Virus record (IMG/VR): IMGVR_UViG_3300031851_000007
Location: 1 to 64,000 of that record
DNA from: a virus
DNA: 64,000 bases
Reading direction: 5' to 3' (one strand)
The first letter of the stretch is position 1. Each line of letters opens with the position of its first letter. The position numbers and the translations under genes were made by a program. The notes beneath the pieces were generated by a model. It was not told the DNA's origin and did not search any database. It saw nothing but the letters and a program-made list of their open reading frames with translations. Positions 8,496-16,940 of the stretch are shown here, piece after piece.

Positions 8496-8503
8496 TATTT
8501 ATG
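8496..8503 (-). promoter_or_regulatory. Late promoter octamer (CATAAATA), leaderless class, for 7714-8490
   Basis: CATAAATA on the minus strand ends exactly 5 nt before the ATG at 8490, and there is no Shine-Dalgarno. By T4 late-promoter geometry the +1 falls on the A of the start codon. Confidence 0.75.
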
Positions 8504-8516
8504 TGCGCACATAACT

Positions 8517-8524
8517 ACTAAATA
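8517..8524 (+). promoter_or_regulatory. Late promoter octamer (ACTAAATA), leaderless class, for 8530-9162
   Basis: ACTAAATA ends 5 nt before the ATG at 8530, again without any Shine-Dalgarno. It is divergent from the octamer at 8496-8503, the two being only 13 bp apart. Confidence 0.75.
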
Positions 8525-8529
8525 CTTTC

Positions 8530-9162
8530 ATGGCAATACATTTTCCAAAACATAAAGCAACATTTATACACATACCTAAAACTGCAGGTAGCAGTTTTGA
8601 ATTATGGATCAGCGAAAATATTACACATTTTGATAGACAACAAAAGCATTGTACACTAACTGATGCTAGAAATATTTGGAAAAAGTTAGGATATACATTT
8701 TGCTTTGTACGAAATCCATATGCTAGAATGGTTAGTATGTTTCACTTTATTGGACAACGTGCAGTAGAACGTATTGAAATGCGTAGCAATGGCCAGCGTA
8801 CAAAGAAAAGTACTAATCAACAAGATGATATTTTAATTTCTGCATATTATAATAAAGGATTTGAAAACTGGTTAGAAGAACATAGCCAAGATATACACAA
8901 CCCATTTGACTTGGGTATTTGGTTATATGAAAGAAAAACTCCACAAGTACATTGGATAGACGATTCTGTTGAATGGTTTAAGGCTGAAGAATTATCGTTA
9001 AAATTCAAGAGGTTACAAGACGTCTTTAATGTAGATATAGCACTGCCACATGTTAACAAAACATCACATAAACATTATAGAGATTATTATAATAAAAATA
9101 CTAAGACAATAATTGAAAATTTATTTAAAGATGATCTAGATAGATTTAACTACGACTACTAA
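8530..9162 (+). CDS. Sulfotransferase family protein
   Basis: The 210-residue protein has the two PAPS-binding signatures of carbohydrate sulfotransferases. FIHIPKTAGSSFELW near the N-terminus is the 5'-phosphosulfate loop, with Lys17 as the expected phosphate-binding residue. FCFVRNPYARMVSMF around residues 58-72 is the 3'-phosphate loop, with Arg61 and a Ser following. It would move sulfate from PAPS, supplied by the host, to a glycan hydroxyl. It is a single-gene late transcript wedged between two glycan operons, and its stop overlaps the stop of the convergent pyruvyl transferase. Confidence 0.85.
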   Translation: MAIHFPKHKATFIHIPKTAGSSFELWISENITHFDRQQKHCTLTDARNIWKKLGYTFCFVRNPYARMVSMFHFIGQRAVERIEMRSNGQRTKKSTNQQDDILISAYYNKGFENWLEEHSQDIHNPFDLGIWLYERKTPQVHWIDDSVEWFKAEELSLKFKRLQDVFNVDIALPHVNKTSHKHYRDYYNKNTKTIIENLFKDDLDRFNYDY

Positions 9163-9860
9163 AGGTCTTTAAAGAAGTCTGCAAGTTGTGCCATATCAAA
9201 AGTACCAGTAGTAAATAAAGGCTCTTCTACTGTACTAAGTTCTGCATGTAATCCAATAGACTCATAATGATCTTGAAACTTTGTGCCATCGCCTTTAATA
9301 CCATTTTCAAATTCAACATATGCAGCCGGAATATTATATGCATGAGCAGCAATTATTCCGTGTAACGAACTACTAATTATAGTTCTACATTCAGTAATCT
9401 CTTTTGCTTTTGATAATGCGTTTTTTGTTTTAAGATTAATTACATGGTAATTTGGATATTTTTCTTTTGCCCATTTGTATTGACTTACATGCGGAATAAT
9501 TCCTACATCGTATTTCTTTTTACTTTCGTCACAAAACATTGGTAATAGTAATGCAGGATCTCCTACTACGTCAGATGTTGTTCCGCCAGCTTGTAATAGT
9601 TTTGCTTTTGATCTTGGTCCTCTAACAAAGCGCCAGTCAGCATCAATGTCAATAGGATTTTTCATTGACATAAATCCACTACCTAGTACTAGAGTACCTT
9701 TTTTTGCATGCCTTGCAATAGAACCAATGCACATAGCATTGTAATTACTGCCTCTAGTCCAGTCGTAATCAACACCGAAGTAGTCTAATAACTTTGGTGT
9801 TAATACATCTCCAAAATTTCCTGTTGTTGAATTACCTACCCAATAAAAAGTGTACTTCAT
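9159..9860 (-). CDS. Polysaccharide pyruvyl transferase
   Basis: At 233 residues this is a compact member of the CsaB/ExoV-type family. The opening YWVGNSTTGNFGDVLTPKLLDYFG contains the G-N-x-G-D element, and late in the protein TIISSSLHGIIAAHAYNIPA carries the S-x-H-G motif with the catalytic His. These enzymes add a pyruvate ketal from phosphoenolpyruvate to a sugar, giving an acidic glycan. It lies at the end of the transcription unit that begins with gp32 and uvsX, directly after a methyltransferase gene with no gap, which is an unexpected place for glycan chemistry. Confidence 0.85.
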   Translation of the reverse strand: MKYTFYWVGNSTTGNFGDVLTPKLLDYFGVDYDWTRGSNYNAMCIGSIARHAKKGTLVLGSGFMSMKNPIDIDADWRFVRGPRSKAKLLQAGGTTSDVVGDPALLLPMFCDESKKKYDVGIIPHVSQYKWAKEKYPNYHVINLKTKNALSKAKEITECRTIISSSLHGIIAAHAYNIPAAYVEFENGIKGDGTKFQDHYESIGLHAELSTVEEPLFTTGTFDMAQLADFFKDL

Positions 9861-10445
9861 CTATTTTTCCAATCTATGCTGTATTCTATTGTGATTTTCT
9901 TCTGACTTACTTATTAAGTACGAAGGAAATTGTTCAGTAGTTACAGCAGTTAGATAATAATTATTTTCTTCTACAAACTCATTTACAGCATTAACTACTC
10001 CCCAAGAGGAATATTTATTATGATCTACGTAGTCGTGTCCTAGTATAAATCCATCTTGCTTTACACAATCGTTTACTGCTTGTAGATCTTTTTGGCATCC
10101 TTCATACGAATGATCTCCGTCAACATATACCCAATCTAATGTATTGGGCTTAACATGATTACATATGTTGTATGTTAATGTGCGTAAGAATTCTACATTA
10201 TATCTTGATAATCTATCCTGCACATCTTTAAATCGTTTGTCCCATTCTGTTTGATTTGCAAAGTACTTTCCTTGTATAGTTTTGTCAAGTACTGCAAAAA
10301 CATCAACACAATAATGTTTTTTTGGTTTTGTTAGTTTACATATAAGTTCACTAAAGTTACCTTTACCTACACCCATTTCGGCAGTCGTTGCACCTCTAGG
10401 CATAAGCTCTAAAAAATATTCTCTCTTTACTTTATAAACTTGCAT
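9861..10445 (-). CDS. Class I SAM-dependent methyltransferase (Methyltransf_24-like)
   Basis: The 194-residue protein has a Rossmann methyltransferase pattern. GATTAEMGVGKGNFSELI is the SAM-binding loop, CVDVF ends the next strand, and DWVYVDGDHSYEGCQKDL is the D-G-D-H-x-Y hallmark of the Methyltransf_24/cephalosporin-hydroxylase-like group, often found in sugar and glycan clusters. It overlaps the uvsY-like gene by 14 bp and abuts the pyruvyl transferase, so the two probably act together on a glycan. The acceptor cannot be told. Confidence 0.75.
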   Translation of the reverse strand: MQVYKVKREYFLELMPRGATTAEMGVGKGNFSELICKLTKPKKHYCVDVFAVLDKTIQGKYFANQTEWDKRFKDVQDRLSRYNVEFLRTLTYNICNHVKPNTLDWVYVDGDHSYEGCQKDLQAVNDCVKQDGFILGHDYVDHNKYSSWGVVNAVNEFVEENNYYLTAVTTEQFPSYLISKSEENHNRIQHRLEK

Positions 10446-10887
10446 CTTCCATCCCTGCTACTCGTAACTTAACAACATTTGTTATTTGCCATTGCTTCTG
10501 GTCAAGTCCTTTAAGTAGACCTAACCATTTGTTACGCATAAGAGCAAACTCGTTAATAATCTTTTCATAGTCAACAACGTCTGCCTCACCGTCTACGTAT
10601 TTTTCAACGTCACGGCTTGACAGAGCTCGTTGATAGTTTTCAAGATATTTCTTAAAATACGAGCTACGCAACCTACGTAGCTCGATATTTAAGTAATTTA
10701 GGATTGCTTCAATTTCTTGAAGCTGATTAAAGCGATGTTCAACTAAGCCAGGCATTTCTGCGGCAGCACGTTCAACATTGCCTTTGAGCTTTACTTCGAC
10801 ACGGGCTTGTATTAGCTCGTCTTCAAAGAACTGCACAGCACTAGGTATCTTAGATATGTCTCTTGATACTTCACTATACCAACCCAT
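10432..10887 (-). CDS. uvsY: UvsY-like recombination mediator
   Basis: The 151-residue charged, mostly helical protein matches the size and layout of UvsY, the T4 mediator that loads UvsX onto gp32-coated single strands. The C-terminal part, LGLLKGLDQKQWQITNVVKLRVAG, resembles the end of UvsY, where a helix leads into an I-x-x-h-x-x-x-R-x-F/A-x-x-G motif. The central stretch has many Arg/Lys residues suited to DNA binding. It is located two genes downstream of uvsX, with only a small acidic gene between them, and its start overlaps that gene's stop (TAATG). The assignment rests on the C-terminus and gene order. Confidence 0.7.
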   Translation of the reverse strand: MGWYSEVSRDISKIPSAVQFFEDELIQARVEVKLKGNVERAAAEMPGLVEHRFNQLQEIEAILNYLNIELRRLRSSYFKKYLENYQRALSSRDVEKYVDGEADVVDYEKIINEFALMRNKWLGLLKGLDQKQWQITNVVKLRVAGMEDASL

Positions 10888-11117
10888 TATTCATCCCATT
10901 CATCATCTTCGTCATCAGGATCATCATCCAATTCTAAATAATACAGTATTGCATTATCTAATTCGGCAGACGCACCTAGACATTCTTTTAATATATCATC
11001 ACCTATGCCGTAATCGGCTAGTAAATCTACATAACGTTCTGCAGATGCTTCTACTTGTTTCTTGTCAAGATATTCCTTAAACAACGTCCAAATTTCAACT
11101 ATTCTTTCTTCATCCAT
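10887..11117 (-). CDS. Small acidic protein between uvsX and uvsY-like genes
   Basis: The 76-residue protein is strongly acidic and ends in a run of Asp/Glu (DDDPDDEDDEWDE). The N-terminal part (MDEERIVEIWTLFKEYLDKKQ...AERYVDLLADYGIGDDILKE) is predicted helical. Small proteins of this pattern are, to my knowledge, commonly found beside uvsX in marine T4-like phages; no function is established. The acidic tail resembles those of DNA-mimic or SSB-interacting proteins, which would suit a partner of gp32 or UvsX, but this is inference. It overlaps uvsX by 8 bp. Confidence 0.75.
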   Translation of the reverse strand: MDEERIVEIWTLFKEYLDKKQVEASAERYVDLLADYGIGDDILKECLGASAELDNAILYYLELDDDPDDEDDEWDE

Positions 11118-12201
11118 TTATAGTAGCTTCCTCAATTTGATCAACAGTTGCTTCTTCGTCAACTTCATCGGTATTTACCACAGGAGCCATTTTCTCGTTG
11201 TATTCCGACATAATCAAATCAAGTTTTCCACCAATCATCCAAGCCTTGCGATATTCAAGAACTTCTTCGCCTGCTAGATTAATGTACTTGAGTCGATTAC
11301 CTTGCTTAGTTAACAAGCCTTTCTTTTCAAATAATTCAACAAGTCCGCTATAAGGATTCATGCCAGTTTCATAAGGAATCTTAACCTGCACACCTTCGAA
11401 AGGTTTTGCATAGCGTGTTTTCATTACTTTACAACCAGCTCTAATACCCATAACTTCTGAGATCTTATTACCGTCTTCGTCTTCTTTTAGTTTCAACTTC
11501 TTCATTGCAACAACAATACTTGATGCATAGATAAAGCCTGAACCACCACTAATCTTATCATCTGGATCAAACATATCCTGCGATGCATAAGTGTGGTTAG
11601 TACATACTAAGCCTACGTTAAGCGATCCAATCATATTAACAGTATTACGGACTAATGAAGTTAGTGCTTTAGGCTTACGACCCATATCACCTTTCATATC
11701 ACCCTTGTTAAACTGATCAACATCAGTAGGTGTTAGCAACATACCCAACGAGTCGATTACAAACAGTACCTTAGGACGGTCTTCTTCGTCCATTGCTTTA
11801 AAGTCTGTAATAAATGTTGAGATAGTTTTTGCTACATCATCAATCATTGACATGTTTAGTTTAAGAAGTTTTTCTTCACTAGTGTCAACGTCAAGGGCTT
11901 GTAGCCAGCTTTCATCAAGTGCGTTCTCTGAGTCAATTAGTACTACAAAGATGCCTTGATCTTGTGCGTGTTTTACAACATTACCTGAACAGAAATAACT
12001 CTTACCTGCTCCTGATTCGCCTGCAAACACAGTTACCTTACCTAGCGGAACACCTTTGTGAAAGTCGCCACTAATAAGATAGTTAAGTGCATATGAGCCT
12101 GTACTGATCCAATCTGTTGGATCATTAAAGCCACTACTCATGCCTGAGATACTTTTAGTTAAGTCCTTACGGAACTTACTTACATCAAATGATTTAGCCA
12201 T
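11110..12201 (-). CDS. uvsX: UvsX RecA-like recombinase
   Basis: The 363-residue protein is a RecA-family strand-exchange ATPase. Walker A is GESGAGKS at residues 61-68, Walker B is KVLFVIDS with D150, and the LVCTNHTYASQDMFD segment lies at the position of loop L2 and the sensor. SGGSGFIYASSIVVAMKKL matches the conserved core that follows. The acidic C-terminal tail (NTDEVDEEATVDQIEEATING) is typical. TAGGAG precedes the ATG at 12201. It follows gp32 after a terminator-like hairpin, so its level probably depends on readthrough from the gp32 promoter. Confidence 0.95.
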   Translation of the reverse strand: MAKSFDVSKFRKDLTKSISGMSSGFNDPTDWISTGSYALNYLISGDFHKGVPLGKVTVFAGESGAGKSYFCSGNVVKHAQDQGIFVVLIDSENALDESWLQALDVDTSEEKLLKLNMSMIDDVAKTISTFITDFKAMDEEDRPKVLFVIDSLGMLLTPTDVDQFNKGDMKGDMGRKPKALTSLVRNTVNMIGSLNVGLVCTNHTYASQDMFDPDDKISGGSGFIYASSIVVAMKKLKLKEDEDGNKISEVMGIRAGCKVMKTRYAKPFEGVQVKIPYETGMNPYSGLVELFEKKGLLTKQGNRLKYINLAGEEVLEYRKAWMIGGKLDLIMSEYNEKMAPVVNTDEVDEEATVDQIEEATING

Positions 12202-12232
12202 GTTTTCTCCTATCTAAAAAGCTGAACAATTA

Positions 12233-12265
12233 AAAAGGGTTGCAATTCAATAATGCAACCCTTTT
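12233..12265 (-). terminator. Strong hairpin terminator downstream of gp32
   Basis: AAAAGGGTTGCA (12233-12244) pairs perfectly with TGCAACCCTTTT (12254-12265), a 12-bp stem with a 9-nt loop ending in a T run on the minus strand. It lies between gp32 and uvsX and would set a gp32 to uvsX expression ratio. By symmetry it could act in both directions. Confidence 0.9.
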
Positions 12266-12280
12266 AGCTTGCTGTTATTA

Positions 12281-13273
12281 TTAACCTTGACGTGCTCTAA
12301 TCATTGCTAGAATGTCTTGTGCGCCGCCTTCTGCAGGTGCTTCGGCTGTTGGTGCTGCCGCTGGTGTTGCTTCTGCTACTACCGGAGCCGCTACTGGTGC
12401 TGGCGCTGGTGTTGGTGCAGGTGCACTTTGACTTACAGCAGTTGCCTGTGGTGATGCTGCCTTTTGCGGATCACCTGTACGTGCTTGCATGCCTGCAGGA
12501 CGGAAGTAATTACTCCAACGTTCTGCATCATATGCTTCACCATCTACTGATGCTTCAAACATTTCTTGCATTGCTTTTTGCGCTACTTCGTCTGGCTTTT
12601 TAGGAAGGAAGTCATTTAAGTTAAACAGTCCGTGTGTATTAACTGCTGCCATTTCATTATCAGCTAACGGACGCTCTCTACGTGCCCAATTACTTGTGCC
12701 ATAGTCTGCGTAGCCACCTTTCGATGTTTTGTTAAGACGGAAGTCCACACCAGCAGTATAATCTGTTGGTAATTCTTCCATATCAGGATCCATAAGTGCT
12801 TGCTTAATAATTTGGAAAATCTGTGGTCCAATAATAAATCTACGAATTGGATTCTCGGGTGTATTATCGTCTGCCAATGGATTATCTGTTACAAAGCCTT
12901 GGAATACGTATGAACGCTTTTTCCAATACTTACGACCCATATCTTCTAATGACGGATCTTTAAACCAACCACGTACTTCGTTTAGAATGTTACATGTTTC
13001 GCCGTACATTTCCATACATGGAATTTGTACTTGTACTGGACGCGAGTCAGTTTCGCCTTTAACACCTGCGAACGGAAGTTTGATCATCAAACGTTCTGCC
13101 CAGAAAAAAGTGTTATCTGCATTACCGTCTGGAAGGAAACGTAGAGTACCACTCTCGCCTTCTTTCATATTCCAAAATGGGTAAATTGCGTTGTCGCCGC
13201 CGCCTTGTGAACCACCTGATGAACGTGTTTCTTGTTCTTTGAGCTTTGCTCGGATTTCTGCTAATGATGCCAT
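12281..13273 (-). CDS. 32: Single-stranded DNA-binding protein gp32
   Basis: At 330 residues it is slightly longer than T4 gp32 (301). The N-terminal MASLAEIRAKLKEQE is the basic cooperativity (LAST-like) region. The core has FWNMKEGESGTLRFLPDGN and the PCMEMYGETCNILNEVRGWFKD segment, which is at the place of the zinc subdomain, followed by KKRSYVFQGFVTDN. The C-terminal region is Ala/Pro-rich (PAPTPAPAPVAAP) and ends EGGAQDILAMIRARQG, less acidic than in T4. It coats single strands in replication and recombination. TAGGAGG precedes the ATG, and its own sigma70 promoter lies about 90 bp upstream. Confidence 0.95.
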   Translation of the reverse strand: MASLAEIRAKLKEQETRSSGGSQGGGDNAIYPFWNMKEGESGTLRFLPDGNADNTFFWAERLMIKLPFAGVKGETDSRPVQVQIPCMEMYGETCNILNEVRGWFKDPSLEDMGRKYWKKRSYVFQGFVTDNPLADDNTPENPIRRFIIGPQIFQIIKQALMDPDMEELPTDYTAGVDFRLNKTSKGGYADYGTSNWARRERPLADNEMAAVNTHGLFNLNDFLPKKPDEVAQKAMQEMFEASVDGEAYDAERWSNYFRPAGMQARTGDPQKAASPQATAVSQSAPAPTPAPAPVAAPVVAEATPAAAPTAEAPAEGGAQDILAMIRARQG

Positions 13274-13355
13274 AGTTAATGCCTCCTATATGTTGTGCCT
13301 ATGTCGTGTTGTGTAGCTACATTGCTACGTTTGTGCCTTTTATGTTTGTAGCACA
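13274..13355 (-). promoter_or_regulatory. gp32 mRNA leader with hairpin and repeated octamer
   Basis: The leader of about 80 nt contains a 5-bp hairpin (GTAGC at 13313-13317 with GCTAC at 13324-13328), flanked by two copies of AGGCACAA on the transcript (13293-13300 and 13331-13338). T4 gp32 represses its own translation by binding a structured leader. The layout here suggests a comparable site, but this is inference. Confidence 0.45.
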
Positions 13356-13361
13356 GTTATT

Positions 13362-13389
13362 AGTATAACATCTCTACAAACTTTGTCAA
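13362..13389 (-). promoter_or_regulatory. Sigma70 promoter of gp32
   Basis: TTGACA (13384-13389) and TATACT (13362-13367) are 16 nt apart on the minus strand. It is a near-consensus host promoter, which fits early/middle expression of the gp32-uvsX-uvsY unit. Confidence 0.9.
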
Positions 13390-13424
13390 GTCTTTTTTTA
13401 AAGAAAAAACATAAAAACTTAAAG

Positions 13425-13456
13425 GGGTTAGCTGATTATCTTAAACCAGCTAACTC
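13425..13456 (-). terminator. Hairpin over the stop codon of the 13436-15295 gene
   Basis: GTTAGCTG (13427-13434) and CAGCTAAC (13447-13454) form an 8-bp stem whose loop includes the stop codon. On the minus strand it is followed by CCCCTTTAAGTTTTT. It probably ends the late transcript before the gp32 promoter. Confidence 0.6.
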
Positions 13457-15295
13457 TCTCATTCTGTCGTAATCGCCTGTGTCTGGTGCTTCCATTTGCT
13501 GTGGTTGTGTACGCATTTGGAATTCGTCAAACTTTGCTGTTATTTGTTCGATGAAAGCCTTAGCAGGATCTATGAACTGCTCTCCGTAGTCTTTTTCGAT
13601 CATTGTTAATACTGCTGTTTCGCCTTTTGGAAATACGCCGTTGTCTCTATCAAAGTAACTTAGTATGAATTCGCCTAATGGTGTCTTTTGTTCTTTTTCA
13701 AGTGTAATCTCGTCACCGTCTGGTCCGTCTATCTTGTCGCCTTTTTTCTTGCCGTTCATTTTAGCTTTTGCTACAGCACCTGAGTAGGCATTACCTTCTT
13801 CAGTTTCGCCCATCTTGTGACAACTATTACCTTTGCCTCTGCGATAACCTTTCCAGCACACTTTACCGTGACTACCTTTTTTCTTTTCTTCTGATACGTT
13901 CTTCCAACTTTGGTTACCGCACTCTTCACATACAGTATCTGAGAACTGACCCATAGTTTCTTCAAATGCTGCTTCTAGTTCAATTTCTTCTTTGGTCTTT
14001 TTATTCTTTTCAGCTTTGCTATACTTGTCTTTTAGTGCGCCTAGCTCTTCTTGTGAAGCGCCGTCACGTCCTGCGGCTGCTGCTTTGTCCATGTATTCTT
14101 TACCGTGCTTTTTAACACCAGTATGATACTGTAAGCCTGAACCTTCCATTACGTCTGGAATGCCGTTGCCGTTTTCGTCTTTCCACCAGCTACCTGTTTC
14201 ATCGTGCGAGTCGTGCTTGCAATCACAGTCTGGCTTACAGTTATGCATTTGACATCCGCAATCTTCACAAGTATACTTACTTGCTTGGAGCTTAGTCATT
14301 TTTTCTTCTAGCTCTTCTGGCCCTACTAATTTTGCTTTTGTAGCTTCGCCGATTAGTTTATATATGTACGGAAATACATCTGCTAGTTCTTCATTAAATT
14401 GTTTGATAGTTAATTCGTCAATCCAATTTTCAGCAACATCACTTGGAACATCTTCTAGAACTGGGGATTCAAATGCTTCAAATGTTTCTTTGTAATATGC
14501 TGGCTTTTGTAAGCTCTCGATTGTTTTCTTAACTGTAGCAATACGCTCTTTAACAATGTCCGTATATCCTGATAGGCTTTCTGCCATTACAGCTGAACGA
14601 CCCATATAATTTTTGAACTTGCGTAATTTTGCCATCTCTTCTGATAAGCCTACAATATGCTTACCAAAATCGTCATAGGCATTTCCACCTTCGCTAACAT
14701 GTCTAGCCATTGCTCTTGCACCACTAAGGTGTTTAAATGGATAACGGAATCGTTCACCGTCAGATGATTCAATATAAATCTTTCCTATTTTTTGTGTACG
14801 CCCTGTAGCAGTTTCTTGATTAACGCTCTCAGTGTGCTTAATCATTATACGTGCTTCACCTATCTTTTGGTAGCTTATACGTGATGTACCATATAACTTT
14901 GTTTCATTCATGTTATTGTCCCCAGACTTTTGAGCTAAAAATTTATAATCTCTTTTATTTAAATTTGACTTGTTTATATTTCTTGTATCAAAATTAAGCA
15001 AACGTTTACGTGCAAATTGTCTTAGCTCTTTCAAAAAATCGTACCAAGATTTTTTAGTTAATTCGTCTTCATTAGTTACTAACTCATTACTGTAAATAAC
15101 TGTAATTTCATTTTCGCTTACACTGATACTAACTTGCCCTAAGGACTTGTCATTTGCTGCAAACGGAAAATCAAAAAATCTAGCACTCATTGGATCGTTT
15201 GTAGGCGTAGCATCTTCGTCTCCGATTGTTACGTCCTTGAACCGTCCTCTTATTTTGCTAAACAATTCGTTGCTTATTTTGTTTAAGTCTTTCAT
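13436..15295 (-). CDS. Large conserved phage protein with two Cys-rich zinc-finger-like clusters
   Basis: I do not recognise a named family for this 619-residue protein. The N-terminal 200 residues are mixed alpha/beta and end in a segment with KIYIESSDGERFRYPFKHLSGARAMARH. Around residues 342-364 lies a dense Cys/His cluster (CEDCGCQMHNCKPDCDCKHD). Residues about 371-382 (DENGNGIPD) look like a calcium-binding loop, and a second cluster at about 455-492 has CEECG...C...C-H. The middle is charged and coiled. It is followed by gp17 upstream on the same strand, which suggests a late packaging or structural role, but its activity is unknown. The ATG at 15295 is fixed by a leaderless-class late promoter. 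Confidence 0.8.
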   Translation of the reverse strand: MKDLNKISNELFSKIRGRFKDVTIGDEDATPTNDPMSARFFDFPFAANDKSLGQVSISVSENEITVIYSNELVTNEDELTKKSWYDFLKELRQFARKRLLNFDTRNINKSNLNKRDYKFLAQKSGDNNMNETKLYGTSRISYQKIGEARIMIKHTESVNQETATGRTQKIGKIYIESSDGERFRYPFKHLSGARAMARHVSEGGNAYDDFGKHIVGLSEEMAKLRKFKNYMGRSAVMAESLSGYTDIVKERIATVKKTIESLQKPAYYKETFEAFESPVLEDVPSDVAENWIDELTIKQFNEELADVFPYIYKLIGEATKAKLVGPEELEEKMTKLQASKYTCEDCGCQMHNCKPDCDCKHDSHDETGSWWKDENGNGIPDVMEGSGLQYHTGVKKHGKEYMDKAAAAGRDGASQEELGALKDKYSKAEKNKKTKEEIELEAAFEETMGQFSDTVCEECGNQSWKNVSEEKKKGSHGKVCWKGYRRGKGNSCHKMGETEEGNAYSGAVAKAKMNGKKKGDKIDGPDGDEITLEKEQKTPLGEFILSYFDRDNGVFPKGETAVLTMIEKDYGEQFIDPAKAFIEQITAKFDEFQMRTQPQQMEAPDTGDYDRMRELAGLR

Positions 15296-15299
15296 AATG

Positions 15300-15307
15300 T
15301 ATTTATC
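15300..15307 (-). promoter_or_regulatory. Late promoter octamer (GATAAATA) with a 4-nt gap
   Basis: GATAAATA on the minus strand ends 4 nt before the ATG at 15295, with no Shine-Dalgarno. It is close to the leaderless class, which otherwise has a 5-nt gap. Confidence 0.7.
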
Positions 15308-15314
15308 AACTCTT

Positions 15315-16898
15315 TTAATAGTTTGTACTTATGAAGATTGGCATAGGCATATCAGATTCGTCTAAATCTTGTTCTGCTTGATTAAATGTATCATACACTC
15401 TTGGATCCCAATCTTTTAGTACTTCGATCATTCTTAATGATAGTAGTGTTGCACTTACTAAATCATCTGTCATTCCTGACTTTGCTTGATAGCTACTACC
15501 TGTAGCAACAAAACCTTTTAGTTCGCTAATCAATGGTTTAGACTGAATAGTCATTTTATCGTTTTCAACCATTGTCTTTAATCTACTACATGCTGTAATT
15601 TTTGTTCCATGTGTTGTGTTAAATCCTTTACGGAACTTACGTACATGTCCTTTACGTATGGGTTCACTTACAAATAGCCCGGGTATATTTTCTTCGCCAA
15701 AATCCTGTATTACAATTAAACATGCTTCACCGATACCATTGTTTTCAACTGACCAATATATACCTTGTGGATTATTAGTTTCTTGTTGTATGTAATTGCA
15801 AATATCTGCTAGTACTCTTATTTGCCCAGGAATAGCAGTTTGATTGTGTTGCCACTCTGCTACTTGTTCGTAACTAGGTAATTCAAATACTTGTATAGCA
15901 GCAAAGTCGCCGCCAGTGCCCATACTAGGATCAAGTGCTATACAGTACGTATATTGATTTGTAGGCTTTTTGTACCAACGTGTCTGGCCCATATTTATTG
16001 TAGGCGTTATACCTTCCATAGCCGCAAGTTTAATACTATTGATTAATGTTTCGTCAAATACTAAGAATTCACACCCGTATTCACGTCTAAACTTTTCTTC
16101 GCCGATACGTCCAATTTCTGCGGCTTTCCATTCTTCGTCTCTATCAGGATGTTCGTTCCATTCAGCAACAAAACTATGAAAGCCATTTGACCCTAGTTCA
16201 GTTTCATTGCCGTGTGCGTCAAACTTCTCTTCTGCTTGTTTCCAAATAGTAGCAAATGTGTCTTCGTCACTGTTAGGTGTACTAGTAATAATAGCACGAC
16301 CGCCTGTTGCTAGTGTAGGTGATATCGAAGTCCAAAACTCTTCTGCGATGTTAGGTTGCACAAACGCAAACTCGTCACAGTATAGTAATGAAATACTCAT
16401 ACCACGTCCAGTATTTCCAGTAGTTGTTTGTGCTACTATACGTGAACCATTTTCAAACTCAATTGAACCTTTATTGTAACTTGTAACTCCTGCTCTAATA
16501 TGATCTGGACATGTTTCGTATACAAAACGTATACGTGCCATAATTTCTTGCGCACCAGTATATTTGTGTGCTGCAACGAGTACAGTTTGGTCCGGAACAA
16601 ACATTGCATACCATGCTAGGTATATACTAGCACATGTGGTTTTGCCTGTTTGTCTAGGCATCATATTAATATTAAAGCGATAGCTGTGATACGAGTGCAT
16701 TAGACGTAACTGATATTCATACGGATCAAACAACAACTTGCCTTGTACAGGATGTTGTATGAATGCAAACTTACGAGCAAAGTATAAGTATCCTGTATCC
16801 GGATCCATACAGGCCATTAGGTCTGCAATTTGCTCTTCGTTAAATGTTTCTTGCTTGTTAGCCTTCTTAATAAGAACGCCATCTAATGATTTCGACAT
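15315..16898 (-). CDS. 17: Large terminase subunit gp17
   Basis: From the ATG at 16898 the protein has 527 residues. The N-terminal ATPase shows Walker A MMPRQTGKTT (79-88), Walker B LLYCDEF with D175-E176, and the STP coupling motif near 206. The C-terminal nuclease has ALDPS (D323), SVENNGIGE (E385) and GMTDDLVSA (D478-D479), the three acidic metal sites of the RNase H-like fold. It packages DNA into the prohead. An in-frame ATG nine codons upstream lies within the promoter and is rejected. T4 gp17 has 610 residues, so this is a shorter marine form. Confidence 0.97.
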   Translation of the reverse strand: MSKSLDGVLIKKANKQETFNEEQIADLMACMDPDTGYLYFARKFAFIQHPVQGKLLFDPYEYQLRLMHSYHSYRFNINMMPRQTGKTTCASIYLAWYAMFVPDQTVLVAAHKYTGAQEIMARIRFVYETCPDHIRAGVTSYNKGSIEFENGSRIVAQTTTGNTGRGMSISLLYCDEFAFVQPNIAEEFWTSISPTLATGGRAIITSTPNSDEDTFATIWKQAEEKFDAHGNETELGSNGFHSFVAEWNEHPDRDEEWKAAEIGRIGEEKFRREYGCEFLVFDETLINSIKLAAMEGITPTINMGQTRWYKKPTNQYTYCIALDPSMGTGGDFAAIQVFELPSYEQVAEWQHNQTAIPGQIRVLADICNYIQQETNNPQGIYWSVENNGIGEACLIVIQDFGEENIPGLFVSEPIRKGHVRKFRKGFNTTHGTKITACSRLKTMVENDKMTIQSKPLISELKGFVATGSSYQAKSGMTDDLVSATLLSLRMIEVLKDWDPRVYDTFNQAEQDLDESDMPMPIFISTNY

Positions 16899-16903
16899 AC
16901 AAT

Positions 16904-16911
16904 TACTTATC
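16904..16911 (-). promoter_or_regulatory. Late promoter octamer (GATAAGTA), leaderless class, for gp17
   Basis: GATAAGTA on the minus strand ends exactly 5 nt before the gp17 ATG, and no Shine-Dalgarno is present. It differs from GATAAATA at one base, and the same A-to-G variant recurs at 39610-39617. Confidence 0.7.
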
Positions 16912-16916
16912 CAAAA

Positions 16917-16940
16917 AAATAGCACCCGTAGGTGCTATTT
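16917..16940 (-). terminator. Hairpin terminator upstream of gp17
   Basis: AAATAGCACC (16917-16926) and GGTGCTATTT (16931-16940) form a perfect 10-bp stem with a 4-nt loop, followed on the minus strand by a T run. It ends the transcript of the 16972-17784 gene just before the gp17 promoter. Confidence 0.85.
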
